This document shows, piece by piece, positions 15,413 to 26,000 of a stretch of DNA of 64,000 nt. Under the pieces are notes generated by a model. That model ran no database searches and was not told the DNA's origin. It worked only from the letters and a program-made list of their open reading frames with translations. The position numbers and the translations under genes are program-made. Source of the DNA: Streptococcus entericus DSM 14446 (GTDB taxonomy: Bacteria; Bacillota; Bacilli; Lactobacillales; Streptococcaceae). Every line of letters starts with the position of its first letter. The stretch's first letter is position 1. The stretch lies in the NCBI RefSeq assembly GCF_000380025.1, contig NZ_KB904167.1, positions 112,794 to 176,793 on the forward strand, given 5' to 3'.

Positions 15413-15432
15413 AAGGGGGTGTAAGCCCCCTT
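15413..15432 (+). terminator. Intercistronic hairpin, possible attenuator
   Basis: AAGGGGG (15413-15419) pairs with CCCCCTT (15426-15432) over a 6-nt loop and is followed by only a short T stretch. Between the capsid and connector genes it could lower downstream transcription so that capsid protein is made in excess. Confidence 0.5.
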
Positions 15433-15452
15433 TATTGAAAAGGAGGGAATGC

Positions 15453-15854
15453 ATGACCCAAATCAATCAACACTATATCACTAAAGATGAGTTTGCAGCA
15501 TTAGGCTTTGATGATGTAGCTGACTTTGACAAGTTGGCTAATCGAGCTAAGATTGCGATTGACCTTTACACAAACGGTTTTTACAGTCATACAAACTTTG
15601 AGAGAGATATTGCCTATCGCAAAAGTGCTGTCAAGTTGGCTATGGCGTTTCAAATCGCTTATCTTGATGTGTCTGGCATCACAACAGCTGATGATAAGCA
15701 AGCTCTATCTAGTGTTGCTATTGGTCGTACATCTATCTCTTATGCCAACTCACAAGGCAAGGCAGGTCAGCAATTCAACCTTTCGCTGGATGCAGAAAAT
15801 GTCTTGAAACAAGCAGGCTTTAGCCTCATTGTTGGAGTTGACTATGATAGATAA
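15453..15854 (+). CDS. Head-tail connector protein
   Basis: Predicted adaptor that binds under the portal. 133 aa, helical, in the standard slot after the capsid gene. I start at ATG 15453 because AGGAGG (15441-15446) lies 6 nt upstream; an upstream TTG at 15435 would place the ribosome site inside the gene. It resembles streptococcal head-tail connector proteins in length and in its helix-rich KSAVKLAMAFQIAYLDVSG region. Confidence 0.75.
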   Translation: MTQINQHYITKDEFAALGFDDVADFDKLANRAKIAIDLYTNGFYSHTNFERDIAYRKSAVKLAMAFQIAYLDVSGITTADDKQALSSVAIGRTSISYANSQGKAGQQFNLSLDAENVLKQAGFSLIVGVDYDR

Positions 15855-16170
15855 ACGGCTATTGACTGATACTATTTCTGTCCGAAAGGTTGCGGGCAAG
15901 AATGATTATGGAGATGAAAGTTACTCTGACCCATTGGATATTAAACCAGTACGGTTTGATAGGTCGGTGCAGGTTGTGGGTACTAACAACTCTAAAACAC
16001 GGCAGAAAGTCGGAAAAGTATTCATCTACCCTAGATTTGTTGATGTGACAGTTGATGATAGTTGGCTGGGTGCGTTGGTCAATGACGGGGTGCGTGATTA
16101 CCTTGTTACTGGTTATGAGGTCAATACCCTTAACGGTAAAATTTTCAGTTATGAGGTGGAGGTTATCTGA
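15844..16170 (+). CDS. Minor capsid / head-closure protein (minor_capsid_1 type)
   Basis: A 108-aa beta-rich protein in the head-completion slot (A118 Gp9-like). The start ATG 15844 overlaps the connector gene by 11 bases, and its stop overlaps the next ATG by one base. The order of three consecutive minor capsid genes after the connector matches A118-like phages. Confidence 0.7.
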   Translation: MIDKRLLTDTISVRKVAGKNDYGDESYSDPLDIKPVRFDRSVQVVGTNNSKTRQKVGKVFIYPRFVDVTVDDSWLGALVNDGVRDYLVTGYEVNTLNGKIFSYEVEVI

Positions 16171-16538
16171 TGGCTAAAGGATTTGTTACCCATGCCCACG
16201 TTGACCTTGGAGGCGTCACTAAAAAAGTATCACCAGGGGCAGTAAGGAGAGGCCGGCAAGCAATGGCTAATCAAATCTTGTTGGATACAACTCACTATGT
16301 ACCTTTTTTAGGCGAAGGTATCCCAACGCTGAGAGCTAGTGCGACTATTGGCTTACAAGGTGAGACTGTCAACTGGAATACTGTTTATGCTAGAGCACAA
16401 TTTTACGGTACAAATGGCATTGTGATTTTTAGAGAGTACACAACACCAGGTACTGGTAAAAACTGGTATGTAAAGGCTAAAAACAAGCACCTTGACCAGT
16501 GGAAAGATACAGCCGTTGAGGCTATGGGGCTTAAATAA
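16170..16538 (+). CDS. Minor capsid protein (minor_capsid_2 type)
   Basis: 122 aa, with a central helix-rich region that lines up with tail-completion proteins of the HK97 gp10/A118 Gp10 group. It contains an aromatic GKNWYVKAKNKHLDQW segment near the C-terminus. It overlaps both neighbours by single bases, showing strict translational coupling. Confidence 0.7.
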   Translation: MAKGFVTHAHVDLGGVTKKVSPGAVRRGRQAMANQILLDTTHYVPFLGEGIPTLRASATIGLQGETVNWNTVYARAQFYGTNGIVIFREYTTPGTGKNWYVKAKNKHLDQWKDTAVEAMGLK

Positions 16539-16945
16539 TGCAGAACAATAAAAATTTTCAAGATGTGCTACTGGCACACGTTAATCAGATAACAGATTTG
16601 TCGTTGAGAGCTAGGCTAGATTATTTCAAAGATGATGCAGATGATTTGGTTATCAACGCTTTGCACGGCGGAACTGTTGATAAAGAGTATATGGACGGTA
16701 CTAGGGAGGTCTCACTACCTTTTGAGGTTGCGATTAAGTGCAAGAGCAATCAGAAAGCAAGTGACACTATTTGGGCTATCTGCGGAGAGTTAGCAGATGC
16801 AGATATTGACCTGCCTAGTACAGACAACTCTTATACATTTTTATCATTGAAAGTGGACAAACCAGGAATAAACGGTAGAGATGAGCAAGGTTATTTTGTC
16901 TATACCTTAAACATTACAGCAAAATTAGAAATCACAGGAGGATAA
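16538..16945 (+). CDS. Minor capsid / tail terminator protein (minor_capsid_3 type)
   Basis: 135 aa, with the size and gene position of the tail terminator that caps the tail tube and joins it to the head. It has an N-terminal helix followed by a beta sheet (FEVAIKCKSNQKASDTIW and the strand YFVYTLNITAKLEI). The start overlaps the previous stop. Assignment is by position and fold-like pattern. Confidence 0.68.
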   Translation: MQNNKNFQDVLLAHVNQITDLSLRARLDYFKDDADDLVINALHGGTVDKEYMDGTREVSLPFEVAIKCKSNQKASDTIWAICGELADADIDLPSTDNSYTFLSLKVDKPGINGRDEQGYFVYTLNITAKLEITGG

Positions 16946-16949
16946 ACAC

Positions 16950-17408
16950 ATGGCACGCATGAAGAACGCCAAGCGCAAACATGAGATTGCACCATTCGAC
17001 CCTAAAAACCCAACAACAGAGCCTGGCTCTGATGCTTGGAAACGAATAGCCAAGTACATTGAGACTATTGATGATGAAACAGATGAAGATACCGATGACA
17101 CAGGCTACTATGATGGAGACGGTACGCCAGAGGAAACGGTGCTTTCTGTTGTCGGTGGTTACTCATTTGAGGGTATCTTTGACCCAGAAGATGAGGCACA
17201 AGCTATGATTGCTGCGATGAAGTACAAAACAGGCGATGCACGCCGTGTATGGCATCGTGTAACTACGGCTGACGGTAAAAAGACCTATACACAGGTTGCT
17301 AACGTGTCTGAAATCAAGGCGGGTGCAGGTGATGCGACAGCTTACGAAGAATTTGGCTGTACTATCAAATGGATTAAAGAGCCTATTGAGAAAGGTATTG
17401 GTGGCTAA
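16950..17408 (+). CDS. Major tail tube protein
   Basis: Hexamers of this protein stack to form the tail tube. 152 aa with an acidic central stretch (TDDTGYYDGDGTPEETV) and alternating beta strands typical of tail tube folds. It lies just before the two tail chaperones and the tape measure. AGGAGG precedes ATG 16950. Confidence 0.8.
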   Translation: MARMKNAKRKHEIAPFDPKNPTTEPGSDAWKRIAKYIETIDDETDEDTDDTGYYDGDGTPEETVLSVVGGYSFEGIFDPEDEAQAMIAAMKYKTGDARRVWHRVTTADGKKTYTQVANVSEIKAGAGDATAYEEFGCTIKWIKEPIEKGIGG

Positions 17409-17410
17409 GC

Positions 17411-17779
17411 ATGGCAAATATTTTTAATCTTAACAGCAATGATGATGTTATCGTCTTTAATCTTGGCGGTCTCGCGTTGGAATTTCATCCAACAGATGAG
17501 AAGTCTAAAGAGCTATCAGACAAGGCACTTGAGCTGAAAGAGAAAGCAGAGAGTGTCACAGAGGGTGATGAGTGGGAAGACCGCCGCACCATTAAAGAGC
17601 TGTTAGATGATTTCTTTGGTGTGATGTTTGATGCCGGCACGCCAGAGAAAATCTATGAAGCAGCAGGTAAGAACACTTGGAGTTATCTCAAGGTATTCTT
17701 ACAGATTGCAGATGCTGTCATGACTACCAAGCAGAAACAAGAAAACGATGAAACATTTAAGAAGTATCTTGCTGAATAA
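17411..17779 (+). CDS. Tail assembly chaperone (gpG-like)
   Basis: 122 aa, acidic and helical, located between the tail tube gene and Gp15/tape measure, the usual place of the chaperone that coats the tape measure. The stop overlaps the start of the next gene by one base. I see no slippery A/G-run frameshift signal at the junction, so a gpG/gpGT fusion by frameshifting is not supported here. Confidence 0.65.
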   Translation: MANIFNLNSNDDVIVFNLGGLALEFHPTDEKSKELSDKALELKEKAESVTEGDEWEDRRTIKELLDDFFGVMFDAGTPEKIYEAAGKNTWSYLKVFLQIADAVMTTKQKQENDETFKKYLAE

Positions 17780-18366
17780 TGTTTGATATTTCCAAGAAAA
17801 TTGATGACAAGCTGGTACTAAATAACAAAGAGTATCAGCTTTTCTTGTCGTTTGATAGGGTCTTATGGATTTTTGAGATGTGGGGTAAGGACTATATCCC
17901 AATGGAGTTAAAACCTAAATTAGCACTAGCTAAACTAACTGATGATGAGAGTTTCAAAGATTTAGATGTAGAGACAGCTATGGCGGTCTATGTTGAGGTT
18001 TTTGAGAAACACATACAGGTTGTTAGAGCTATTGATGAGGTTGACCGCTACGACATCGAGGGTAATTTACTACCTAAAAAGCCTAAAGATGACCCAGATA
18101 ACGATGAGTCGCCCCTTTATTCAATCAAATATGATGGTGAGTACATTTTTTCATCGTTTATGCAAGCCTATCACATTGATTTGATTGAGGCACAGGGGCA
18201 GTTACATTGGCAGAAATTCAACGCTTTACTATCTGGATTGCCAGATGGAACAAAGTTAGTTGAAGTAATGAAGATTAGGGCATGGAAACCTCAAAAAGGA
18301 GAGAGTGCCAAAGAAAAACGGCGAATGCAAGAGTTACAGGAACAGTACGCATTGCCCAATATTTAG
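17779..18366 (+). CDS. Bacteriophage Gp15 family protein
   Basis: 195 aa with the Gp15 family pattern: an N-terminal LFLSFDRVLWIFEMW segment, an acidic middle and a C-terminal SALLSGLPDGTKLVEVMKIR-like region ending in RRMQELQEQY. The gene sits directly upstream of the tape measure, as in other siphophages, and is thought to assist tail assembly. Confidence 0.8.
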   Translation: MFDISKKIDDKLVLNNKEYQLFLSFDRVLWIFEMWGKDYIPMELKPKLALAKLTDDESFKDLDVETAMAVYVEVFEKHIQVVRAIDEVDRYDIEGNLLPKKPKDDPDNDESPLYSIKYDGEYIFSSFMQAYHIDLIEAQGQLHWQKFNALLSGLPDGTKLVEVMKIRAWKPQKGESAKEKRRMQELQEQYALPNI

Positions 18367-18386
18367 AAAGCGAAAGGAGGTAAAAC

Positions 18387-21300
18387 ATGGCAGATGGTAA
18401 GGTTACGATTACCGTTGATTTAGACGGCACAAGCGCCCAACAGGGTGTGAAACAGCTAAAAAGTCTTTTGCAAGGGCTAGGAGAAAGCTCGTCAAATGGG
18501 TTTAATACAGGCTCTAAATCAGCTTTAGGATTTGGTACAGCTATGGCAGTTGCTAGTGCAGTTGTACAAAAAGGTATGGCGATGGTCTCAAGCTCTGTTG
18601 GAGGAGCTGTTAACCGTGTCGACACCTTGAATAATTTCCCTAAAGTGATGCAAAGTTGGGGTTATTCAGCTGATGATACAACTGCATCAATGACGAAACT
18701 ATCAGATGGTATTGACGGATTACCAACAACTCTTGATGATATTGTACGAACCACCCAGAAATTGACAACAACCACAGGAGATTTAGGGAAAGCCACAGAT
18801 TTAGCGTTAGCCATGAATAACGCATTTATAGCTAGTGGAGCATCGTCTACGTTAGCTGCTAACGGTTTAGAGCAGTTTTCTCAAATGCTGGCTGTTGGTA
18901 AGGTGGATGCTCAAGCGTGGCGGTCTGTTGCGACTGCAATGCCTAAAACGTTACAAGATGTAGCTGAGGCATTCGGTTACACCTCAACAGCAGTAGGTGG
19001 TGATTTTTATGAGGCTTTGAAATCTGGAGAAGTATCTTTAGCAGATATGTCAGATAAGTTGATTGAAATGAACACAGCACAGGGCGGATTGGCAGAGCAA
19101 GCAAAAGTAGCAGGTCAAGGTATCGCTACTAGCTGGAGCATTGCAAAGACCGCTGTAACAAGGGGTGTTGCTAATATTATACAAGCGTTTGATGCTGCTG
19201 CTAAATCAAAAGGTTTAGGAGGTATTTCAGAGAACATACTGAAACTAAAGCCTATCATCAATAACGCATTTAATAGTTTTATCCCTTATGTTTCTAAATT
19301 CGTTGATGTCCTTTCTTGGGTAGTTGATGCTGCTAAACGTATGTGGGAGGCATTCAAAAATACAGGGGCTGTCACGGCTCTTACTAAAGCCTTTTCAGCT
19401 ATACAGGGTGCATTAGAGCATGTTTTTTCAAGCCTTGGTCAAAATACAGGGTTTGTGGAGGGGTTAGGTAAAGCTTTTGGCGAGATTGTCAAATGGATTG
19501 CGGAGGCAGTTACAAAAGCTGCTGAATTTATCTCATCATTACCACCTGGCACAATCCAATCCATCGCTAGTGCTGTACTAGGTGCAGTTGCCGCATTCAA
19601 AGGGATTAAGACGGCTGTATCAGCGGTAAACAGCCTTAAAACAGCTTTTGGCTTGTTAAAGGCTACTCTAACAGGAAATCCATTCATGCTTGCTGCTGTT
19701 GCCCTTGGTGCATTGGTCGGTTGGTTTATCCATGCCTATACAACAAGTGAAACATTTAGGGCTAAAGTTGATGAGGTGGTTGCTGTTGTTAGCAAAGTTG
19801 CTGGAAAAATCAAAGAATTTCTAAGCGGTGTTGACCCCTCACTTATTGCTATGTTAGTGCCAGTTTTAGGGTTGTTACTAGCAAAATTCAAAGGTTTTGA
19901 AACCATTAGTAAGTTTAACCCGTTTAGTGTTTTTAAGAAAAATGCTAAAGATGCCTTTGATGGTGCTAGTGGGTCAGCAAGTCAGTCTAAAGGTATCATT
20001 GAGCAAGTCTTTTCTGGGCTTGGTACGTTGATAACCTCTATTGCTCAAGGAATTTCAACCGTTTTACAGGGGCTAGCAACCGCTCTATCTACTGTTGCAC
20101 AGGGATTTGGTACAGCAGCGGCTATGGCAAGTCCTGCCCAATGGTTATCAATGGGGGCGGCTATGCTCATGGTTGGTGCTGGTGTTGCTTTAGCAAGTGC
20201 TGGCATCTATGTCTTGGTGCAAGCCGCAATCCAGCTAGCATCTGCTGGTAGTGGTGCAGCCATCGCCCTTGTTGGTCTAGGTGTTGGCATCGCTGCTATG
20301 GCTGGTGTGTTTGCTTTGCTTGGTCCAGCTCTTACCGCATCGGCTGTTGGGATGGTCGCCTTTGGTGCGGCGGTTGCCCTCATCGGTGCTGGTATCGGTA
20401 TGGCGGCGGCTGGTTTAGCAATGTTAGCAAGTCAATTACCAACTATTGCCATGTACGGCATGAGCGCCTCTAGTGCTATTCTTGCCCTAAGTGGTGCAGT
20501 TGTTGCCTTTGGTGCTGGTGTGATGGTAGCTGGTGCAGGGCTTAGCGTTTTATCTGCTGGTTTGATTGCCTTTGGTGCATCATCAGTAGTGGCGGCGGCA
20601 GGTGGAGCTGTTCTAGCGGCAGGGATAGGTTTATTAGGTTTAGCTTTGAAACCAGTTGCGGCATCTATTAAGGCTATTGGGCAAGGATTTGGCTCAATAG
20701 CAACTTATAGTGGGGTTGCGGTTAGTGCTATTACTAGCATCGCAACAACTCTAGTTGCTGTAAAAGGCACTGTTCAATCATCGATGAATGCTATGCTTAA
20801 TGCGTTTAAGTCCACAGGTAATCAGATGAAATCGCAAGGTAGTCAAATTGGGCAGCAGACATCACAAAACCTAGCTAAAGGTATCAGCTCTGGTGCTGGT
20901 CAAGTGTCAAGTGCTATGCAGACTTTGACTAATGCCGCTAGGTCAGCTGGGATGTCTGGTGTGGGGGCTATGCAGTCCGTAGGGGCTATGATTGGACAAG
21001 GTTTGGCTCAAGGTATGCTGTCGGCTTTAGGAGCTGTTACAGCGGCTGCTAATGCCCTTGTGGCACAGGCAGAGAGAGCGGCACAAGCTAAGGCTAAAAT
21101 TCACTCACCATCACGCCTATTTAGGGATGGTGTCGGTCGTTTCATCTCCCAGGGTGTGGCAGTTGGTATTACCAAAGATGCCTATAAGGTAGATGATGCG
21201 ATGGGTGATGTATTCAAGCAAATTCAATCCTTTAGTTTCAAAGCTGAGGATGTCATCGGTGTTGGGAAAACAAAACTGTCTAAGGTTGTGCAAGTCAAGC

Positions 21301-21521
21301 AAGAGCTAGAGCAGGCTGTAAAAGCTAGTGTAGAGGTTGCGAAAGAGAAATCTAACGACCTCCTAGAAAAAGCGCTTGATGTGGCTGAAAAAGCCGTACA
21401 GAGACCAGCAGAGATGGTACTAGATGATGGTACGCTAGTTGCCAAAACTGGTGATAAGTTTGCTAATTATCAATCAGAGCAAATTAGAAGAACAAACAGA
21501 ATGAGAGGGATAAGACCATGA
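18387..21521 (+). CDS. Tape measure protein
   Basis: 1044 aa. Sets tail length and is ejected with DNA. It starts with a Gly/Ser-rich region (GTSAQQGVKQLKSLLQGLG), then the conserved tape-measure core with repeated TLDDIVRTTQKL-like helices. Residues ~385-510 and ~570-760 hold several hydrophobic, Gly/Ala-rich membrane-active segments. The C-terminus is a coiled coil (~945-1010). By the rule of about 0.15 nm per residue the tail would be near 155 nm. ATG 18387 follows AAAGGAGG. The stop overlaps dit. Confidence 0.9.
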   Translation: MADGKVTITVDLDGTSAQQGVKQLKSLLQGLGESSSNGFNTGSKSALGFGTAMAVASAVVQKGMAMVSSSVGGAVNRVDTLNNFPKVMQSWGYSADDTTASMTKLSDGIDGLPTTLDDIVRTTQKLTTTTGDLGKATDLALAMNNAFIASGASSTLAANGLEQFSQMLAVGKVDAQAWRSVATAMPKTLQDVAEAFGYTSTAVGGDFYEALKSGEVSLADMSDKLIEMNTAQGGLAEQAKVAGQGIATSWSIAKTAVTRGVANIIQAFDAAAKSKGLGGISENILKLKPIINNAFNSFIPYVSKFVDVLSWVVDAAKRMWEAFKNTGAVTALTKAFSAIQGALEHVFSSLGQNTGFVEGLGKAFGEIVKWIAEAVTKAAEFISSLPPGTIQSIASAVLGAVAAFKGIKTAVSAVNSLKTAFGLLKATLTGNPFMLAAVALGALVGWFIHAYTTSETFRAKVDEVVAVVSKVAGKIKEFLSGVDPSLIAMLVPVLGLLLAKFKGFETISKFNPFSVFKKNAKDAFDGASGSASQSKGIIEQVFSGLGTLITSIAQGISTVLQGLATALSTVAQGFGTAAAMASPAQWLSMGAAMLMVGAGVALASAGIYVLVQAAIQLASAGSGAAIALVGLGVGIAAMAGVFALLGPALTASAVGMVAFGAAVALIGAGIGMAAAGLAMLASQLPTIAMYGMSASSAILALSGAVVAFGAGVMVAGAGLSVLSAGLIAFGASSVVAAAGGAVLAAGIGLLGLALKPVAASIKAIGQGFGSIATYSGVAVSAITSIATTLVAVKGTVQSSMNAMLNAFKSTGNQMKSQGSQIGQQTSQNLAKGISSGAGQVSSAMQTLTNAARSAGMSGVGAMQSVGAMIGQGLAQGMLSALGAVTAAANALVAQAERAAQAKAKIHSPSRLFRDGVGRFISQGVAVGITKDAYKVDDAMGDVFKQIQSFSFKAEDVIGVGKTKLSKVVQVKQELEQAVKASVEVAKEKSNDLLEKALDVAEKAVQRPAEMVLDDGTLVAKTGDKFANYQSEQIRRTNRMRGIRP

Positions 21522-23020
21522 CAAAAGAAATGACATTCAACGGTGTTGACATGTCACGTTTCTTTAGGATTACAGATATTATCCGCCCCATTGGTAATAC
21601 AAGGAGCGTATCAACCGATAACGCTCCTTTATTGGGCGTGAATATCCAGCAAGTGAAACGTGGAGCAAAAGAACACACTATTAAATTTGACATGAAAACA
21701 TCAAATGCAATGGAGATGGAGCAGTTAAAGCATGAGCTGGCAGGTGTCCTTGATGTTACAGAGCCAGTAAGGATTGTTTATGGAGATGAGCCAGATAAAT
21801 ACTATATGGGTCTGCCAGTTGATGACATCACACCAGACAATCTTGCTAGATGGTTTCAACGGTCAGAGATATCCCTGTTAATTCCTGACGGGGTTGCTCA
21901 TAGTTCAACCTATCGCACCTTTAACAGCGATATTGATGCTGCTGTCAACAGCGAGAAGATGGTATTTACATTGACAAATAACGGCACAGCCCCAGCATAT
22001 CCAATTGTTACGGTCAAACACAATGCAGAAAATGGCTATATTGGTCTTGTCAATCAGCACTCCGCTTTTGAGCTTGGAAACCGTGAGGAGGCTGACACGC
22101 AGACTGTCAAGCAGTCAGAATTATTGCTAGATTATCGAGATAACAGTATCCTTACAGGGTTTAGTCGAGGTGTTAAAAATGTAGCTATCAATAACGATAA
22201 TATGCAGAGGTTAAATAGCACCCTCAATACAGTTAGCGTATGGGGTCGGCATCATATCTTTTTACAGTCTCCTGGAGGTACAGTAGGAAACAACGCAGGG
22301 AGCTTATCTTGGACAATCCCAGCTGATAGCGCAGGCGGTACAGGGTCATTACATGACTATATCTGGTGGCGACAGATTTTTTGGCTAGGGGCATCAAATC
22401 AATACGGATTTATGAAGATTTCAGTGTCCGATGCCGATGGGCAGTTTTTGTATGGTGTTGAAACCTATAAACGCTCACAGGGTTTGGAATGTGAGTATAA
22501 TTTTATGGCTAGTGACGGTAGGGGCGGATATAACATGCTAAAACGTTGGACATTCACAGGAACACACCTAGACTACCATAACCCCTTTAACAGTACACGT
22601 GGTTGGTCTGATTTGAAACGTAATGACGATAAGGTGCAAGTTTACTGGTGGGGGTCTTACCCAGTCTTTACCATCCCAGAAATAAAAGGGAAAAAATCCG
22701 CCAAAATCCATGTTACGATTGGCAGTATAGGGAATAAACCAGTTGTGTCTCACATGTACCTTGATAGTATTTTTTACCGTAAGGATTTTGTGCCAGTCAC
22801 TAAAAATATTCCTAACCGTTTTTCTACTGGGTCTAACGTGGTTATAAATAGTGAAGATGATACGGTTTATATTGATGGTATTGCAAAAATCGGTGAGGTG
22901 GTCGACGGGTCACGTTGGTTGTCAATCCCACCTGGCAGAAGTACGCTAGAGCTTTATGTATCCAGTTTTGTTAGAAACAAGCCTAGTGTAAGAATAGAAT
23001 TTGAAGAGAGGTGGCTATAA
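21518..23020 (+). CDS. Distal tail protein (Dit), extended form
   Basis: Forms the hub between tail tube and host-binding tip. The N-terminal ~150 residues have the Sipho_tail fold (MTFNGVDMSRFFRITDI start, then the beta-rich RGAKEHTIKFDM region). At 500 aa it is about twice the size of a minimal Dit. The extra middle part (~200-400), rich in Trp, Gly and aromatic residues, looks like an inserted beta-sandwich, possibly a carbohydrate-binding module ('evolved Dit'). The start overlaps the tape measure. Confidence 0.82.
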   Translation: MTKEMTFNGVDMSRFFRITDIIRPIGNTRSVSTDNAPLLGVNIQQVKRGAKEHTIKFDMKTSNAMEMEQLKHELAGVLDVTEPVRIVYGDEPDKYYMGLPVDDITPDNLARWFQRSEISLLIPDGVAHSSTYRTFNSDIDAAVNSEKMVFTLTNNGTAPAYPIVTVKHNAENGYIGLVNQHSAFELGNREEADTQTVKQSELLLDYRDNSILTGFSRGVKNVAINNDNMQRLNSTLNTVSVWGRHHIFLQSPGGTVGNNAGSLSWTIPADSAGGTGSLHDYIWWRQIFWLGASNQYGFMKISVSDADGQFLYGVETYKRSQGLECEYNFMASDGRGGYNMLKRWTFTGTHLDYHNPFNSTRGWSDLKRNDDKVQVYWWGSYPVFTIPEIKGKKSAKIHVTIGSIGNKPVVSHMYLDSIFYRKDFVPVTKNIPNRFSTGSNVVINSEDDTVYIDGIAKIGEVVDGSRWLSIPPGRSTLELYVSSFVRNKPSVRIEFEERWL

Positions 23021-23021
23021 A

Positions 23022-26000
23022 ATGCTTTTAACAATCCATGATGCAAACTTGCAAAAAGTGGCGTTTGTTGATAATGATAAGCAAAGTACGCTGAATTATT
23101 ATGATGACACTTGGGCTAGACAACTTGAAACAGGGTCATCAACTTTTGAATTTACAGTTTACAAAAAGGCTATCAAGTCTGACACAGCTACACAGAAAAC
23201 TTACAACTATCTCAATGAGAAAGCCTTTGTGTCTTTCAAATACAATGGCAAGAGTTTTCTGTTTAGCGTGATGACTGTTGAAGAAGATGAGCAGACAATT
23301 ACTTGTTATTGCGAAAACTTAAACCTTGAGCTTATCAATGAATACAGTAACCCTTACAAAGCAACTAAAGCTATGTCATTTGTTGAGTATTGCAACGCTA
23401 TGGATTTGTTGAACTTTACACATCTAACCGTTGGCATCAATGAGATTTCTAACCAAAAACGCACGCTTGAATGGGAGGGGCAAGAAACCAAACTCGCTCG
23501 CCTTTTGAGCCTTGCCAAAAAGTTTGATGCAGAGATTGACTTTGAAACCCATTTGAACGATGATAGCACGATTAAGAGTTTCAAAGTCAATGTTTATCAT
23601 GAAAACGATGATACGCATCAAGGGGTGGGACGTGTCAGAAATGATATACAACTGACTTATGGTAAAAACCTAAAATCAATCACTAGAAAGATTGATAAAT
23701 CAGACCTCTATACTATGGTTAGACCTTACGGAAAAAGGACAGTAAAAAACGCCAAAGGTGAGGAAGTCGAGGAGATTGTAACCATCAATAGCTTATCGCC
23801 ATACTCTGAAAACAATTCAGATGGGGTGCGTGAGTTTTACCAAAGCGGCGAGGCTTTATATGCCCCTATCGCGGCTCAAATGTACCCATCAACCTTTACC
23901 CATTCAACACAGGCTGACCAATGGATTAGGAAAGATTTGGAGGTTGACAGTGATAATCCAACCGTGATTAGAGCGGCTGGGCTACGCAATCTAAAAAAAC
24001 ACGCCTATCCAGCTATCACTTATACGGTTGATGGTTTCCTTGATGTTGAGATTGGTGATACTGTACGCATCTATGATGATGGTTTTAGCCCTTTGTTGCT
24101 GGTACAGGCTAGGGTATCAGACCAAAAAATAAGTTTTACTAATCCAACACGCAACAGCACTACTTTTGCTAATTTTAAGGCACTTGAAAACAGGCTATCA
24201 GATGATATTCAAACAGCTTTTGAGCGACTTTTTGAAGCAAGCAAGCCCTATCTAATTAAGTTATCCACAACTAACGGTGTGATTTTCAAAAATCAAATTG
24301 GAGAAAGCCTCATCACTCCCTCTTTATATCGAGGTGGCAAACCTGTTGTGTCTGGTGTCACATGGCGTTGGTCGCTTGATGGTCAAGTGAAAACAGGCAT
24401 GACCTATCTAGTCCGTGGGCGTGATGTGGTTGATACGGTGACGTTGACGGTTGCTGCTTACATCGGAAATGATGAGGTGGCAGTAGATGAGATTTCATTT
24501 GTGAATGTTGTTGATGGCAAGCTAGGCACACCAGGCACACCAGGGCGAGATGGTCGCACTCCCTATGTGCATACGGCGTGGGCGAATAATGCAACAGGTA
24601 CAGATGGATTTAGTCTTGATAGTTCAATCAATAAGCTCTATATCGGCATTTATACTGACTTTGAGCCAGCAGATAGTGAAGACCCAACACGGTACAAGTG
24701 GACGAAAACTAAGGGTGAACAGGGAGATAATGGCGAAAAAGGAGACACAGGCAATGGCATTTCTAATGTGACTAACTACTATTTAGCAACCACAGCATCA
24801 ACAGGTATCACAAGAGCAAGTGCAGGGTGGACAACCACCCCACAAGCTATAACAGCTGATAAACGCTATTTGTGGAATTATCGGGTTGAGTTATATACTG
24901 ACGGCACGACTAAGATGACAGACCCTGCTATTATCGGCGTACACGGTGAAAAAGGAGAACGTGGTTTACAAGGCATTCAAGGTGTTCAGGGCGTGAGGGG
25001 TGAACAAGGAATACCAGGAGCAAAAGGAGCTGATGGCAGAACCCAGTACACACACATTGCTTATGCAGACAATGCAACTGGTGGTGGTTTTAGCCAGACA
25101 GACCAAACCAAAGCCTATATTGGCATGTATCAAGACTTTAATGCTACTGATAGCCCAAACCCTACTATGTATCATTGGACTAAGTGGAAAGGTACAGATG
25201 GTGCTAACGGTGTGCCAGGTGCTAAGGGTGCAGATGGCAGAACGCCATACATTCATTTTGCCTATGCTGAAAGTGCAGACGGCAGAACTGGATTTAGCAC
25301 CACCCAGACAGGCAACAAGCGATATTTAGGAACATACACAGATTACACGCAGGCTGATAGTGCAGACCCAACAAGGTATAACTGGGTTGACATGGTGGGA
25401 ACGGTTGAGGTTGACCATGTTAATCTCGTTGAGAACTCAAAGATTGATAAAAGTAGTAACGGCTATGGTTTTGAAAGTCGCTATGTTGAGCTAGTAGCTG
25501 GAAAAACGTATTACTTTTTAGCCCGTGCTAAGAAAACGGGTGGTGTTAGCGATAAGCGTACAAGAGTTTATCTCTATAAAACAGATTGGCAAGAAAATTA
25601 CAATTTGGAATTTAATTCAACAAACTATGAAACTAAAAGCATAAAATTCACAGCTCGTTATACGGAACGTTATGCCATTAGCACCTACTGGTTTCCTGGT
25701 GGAGGCGACCGCTCAGGTACTGCGGACATCGACTGGTACATGGTTGTTGAAAGCAACATCGAGCCTAAACACTGGTCACCTCACCCAAACGATGTCACTG
25801 TAGCACTCAATACGAAAGCAGACCAAACATTGACCCAAGAACAACTAAACGCTTTGGCTGAAAAGGCGCAGGTTCACGAGGCAGAGCTAGCCGCTAAAGC
25901 CTCTATGGAGGCTTTTAGTGATTTAGAGAAAGCCTATAATGTCTTTGTAAAAGCAAACGGAGAGGCTGCCAAAAAGTCAGAGGCTGACCTTATCGAAGCT

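Noticed and set aside
17760..17785. Programmed frameshift between the two tail chaperone genes
   Set aside because: No slippery A/G heptamer is visible, and the genes have a normal one-base stop-start overlap.
22690..22699. AAAAAATCCG within dit as a late promoter box
   Set aside because: It lies inside conserved coding sequence and no -10 follows at 13 nt.
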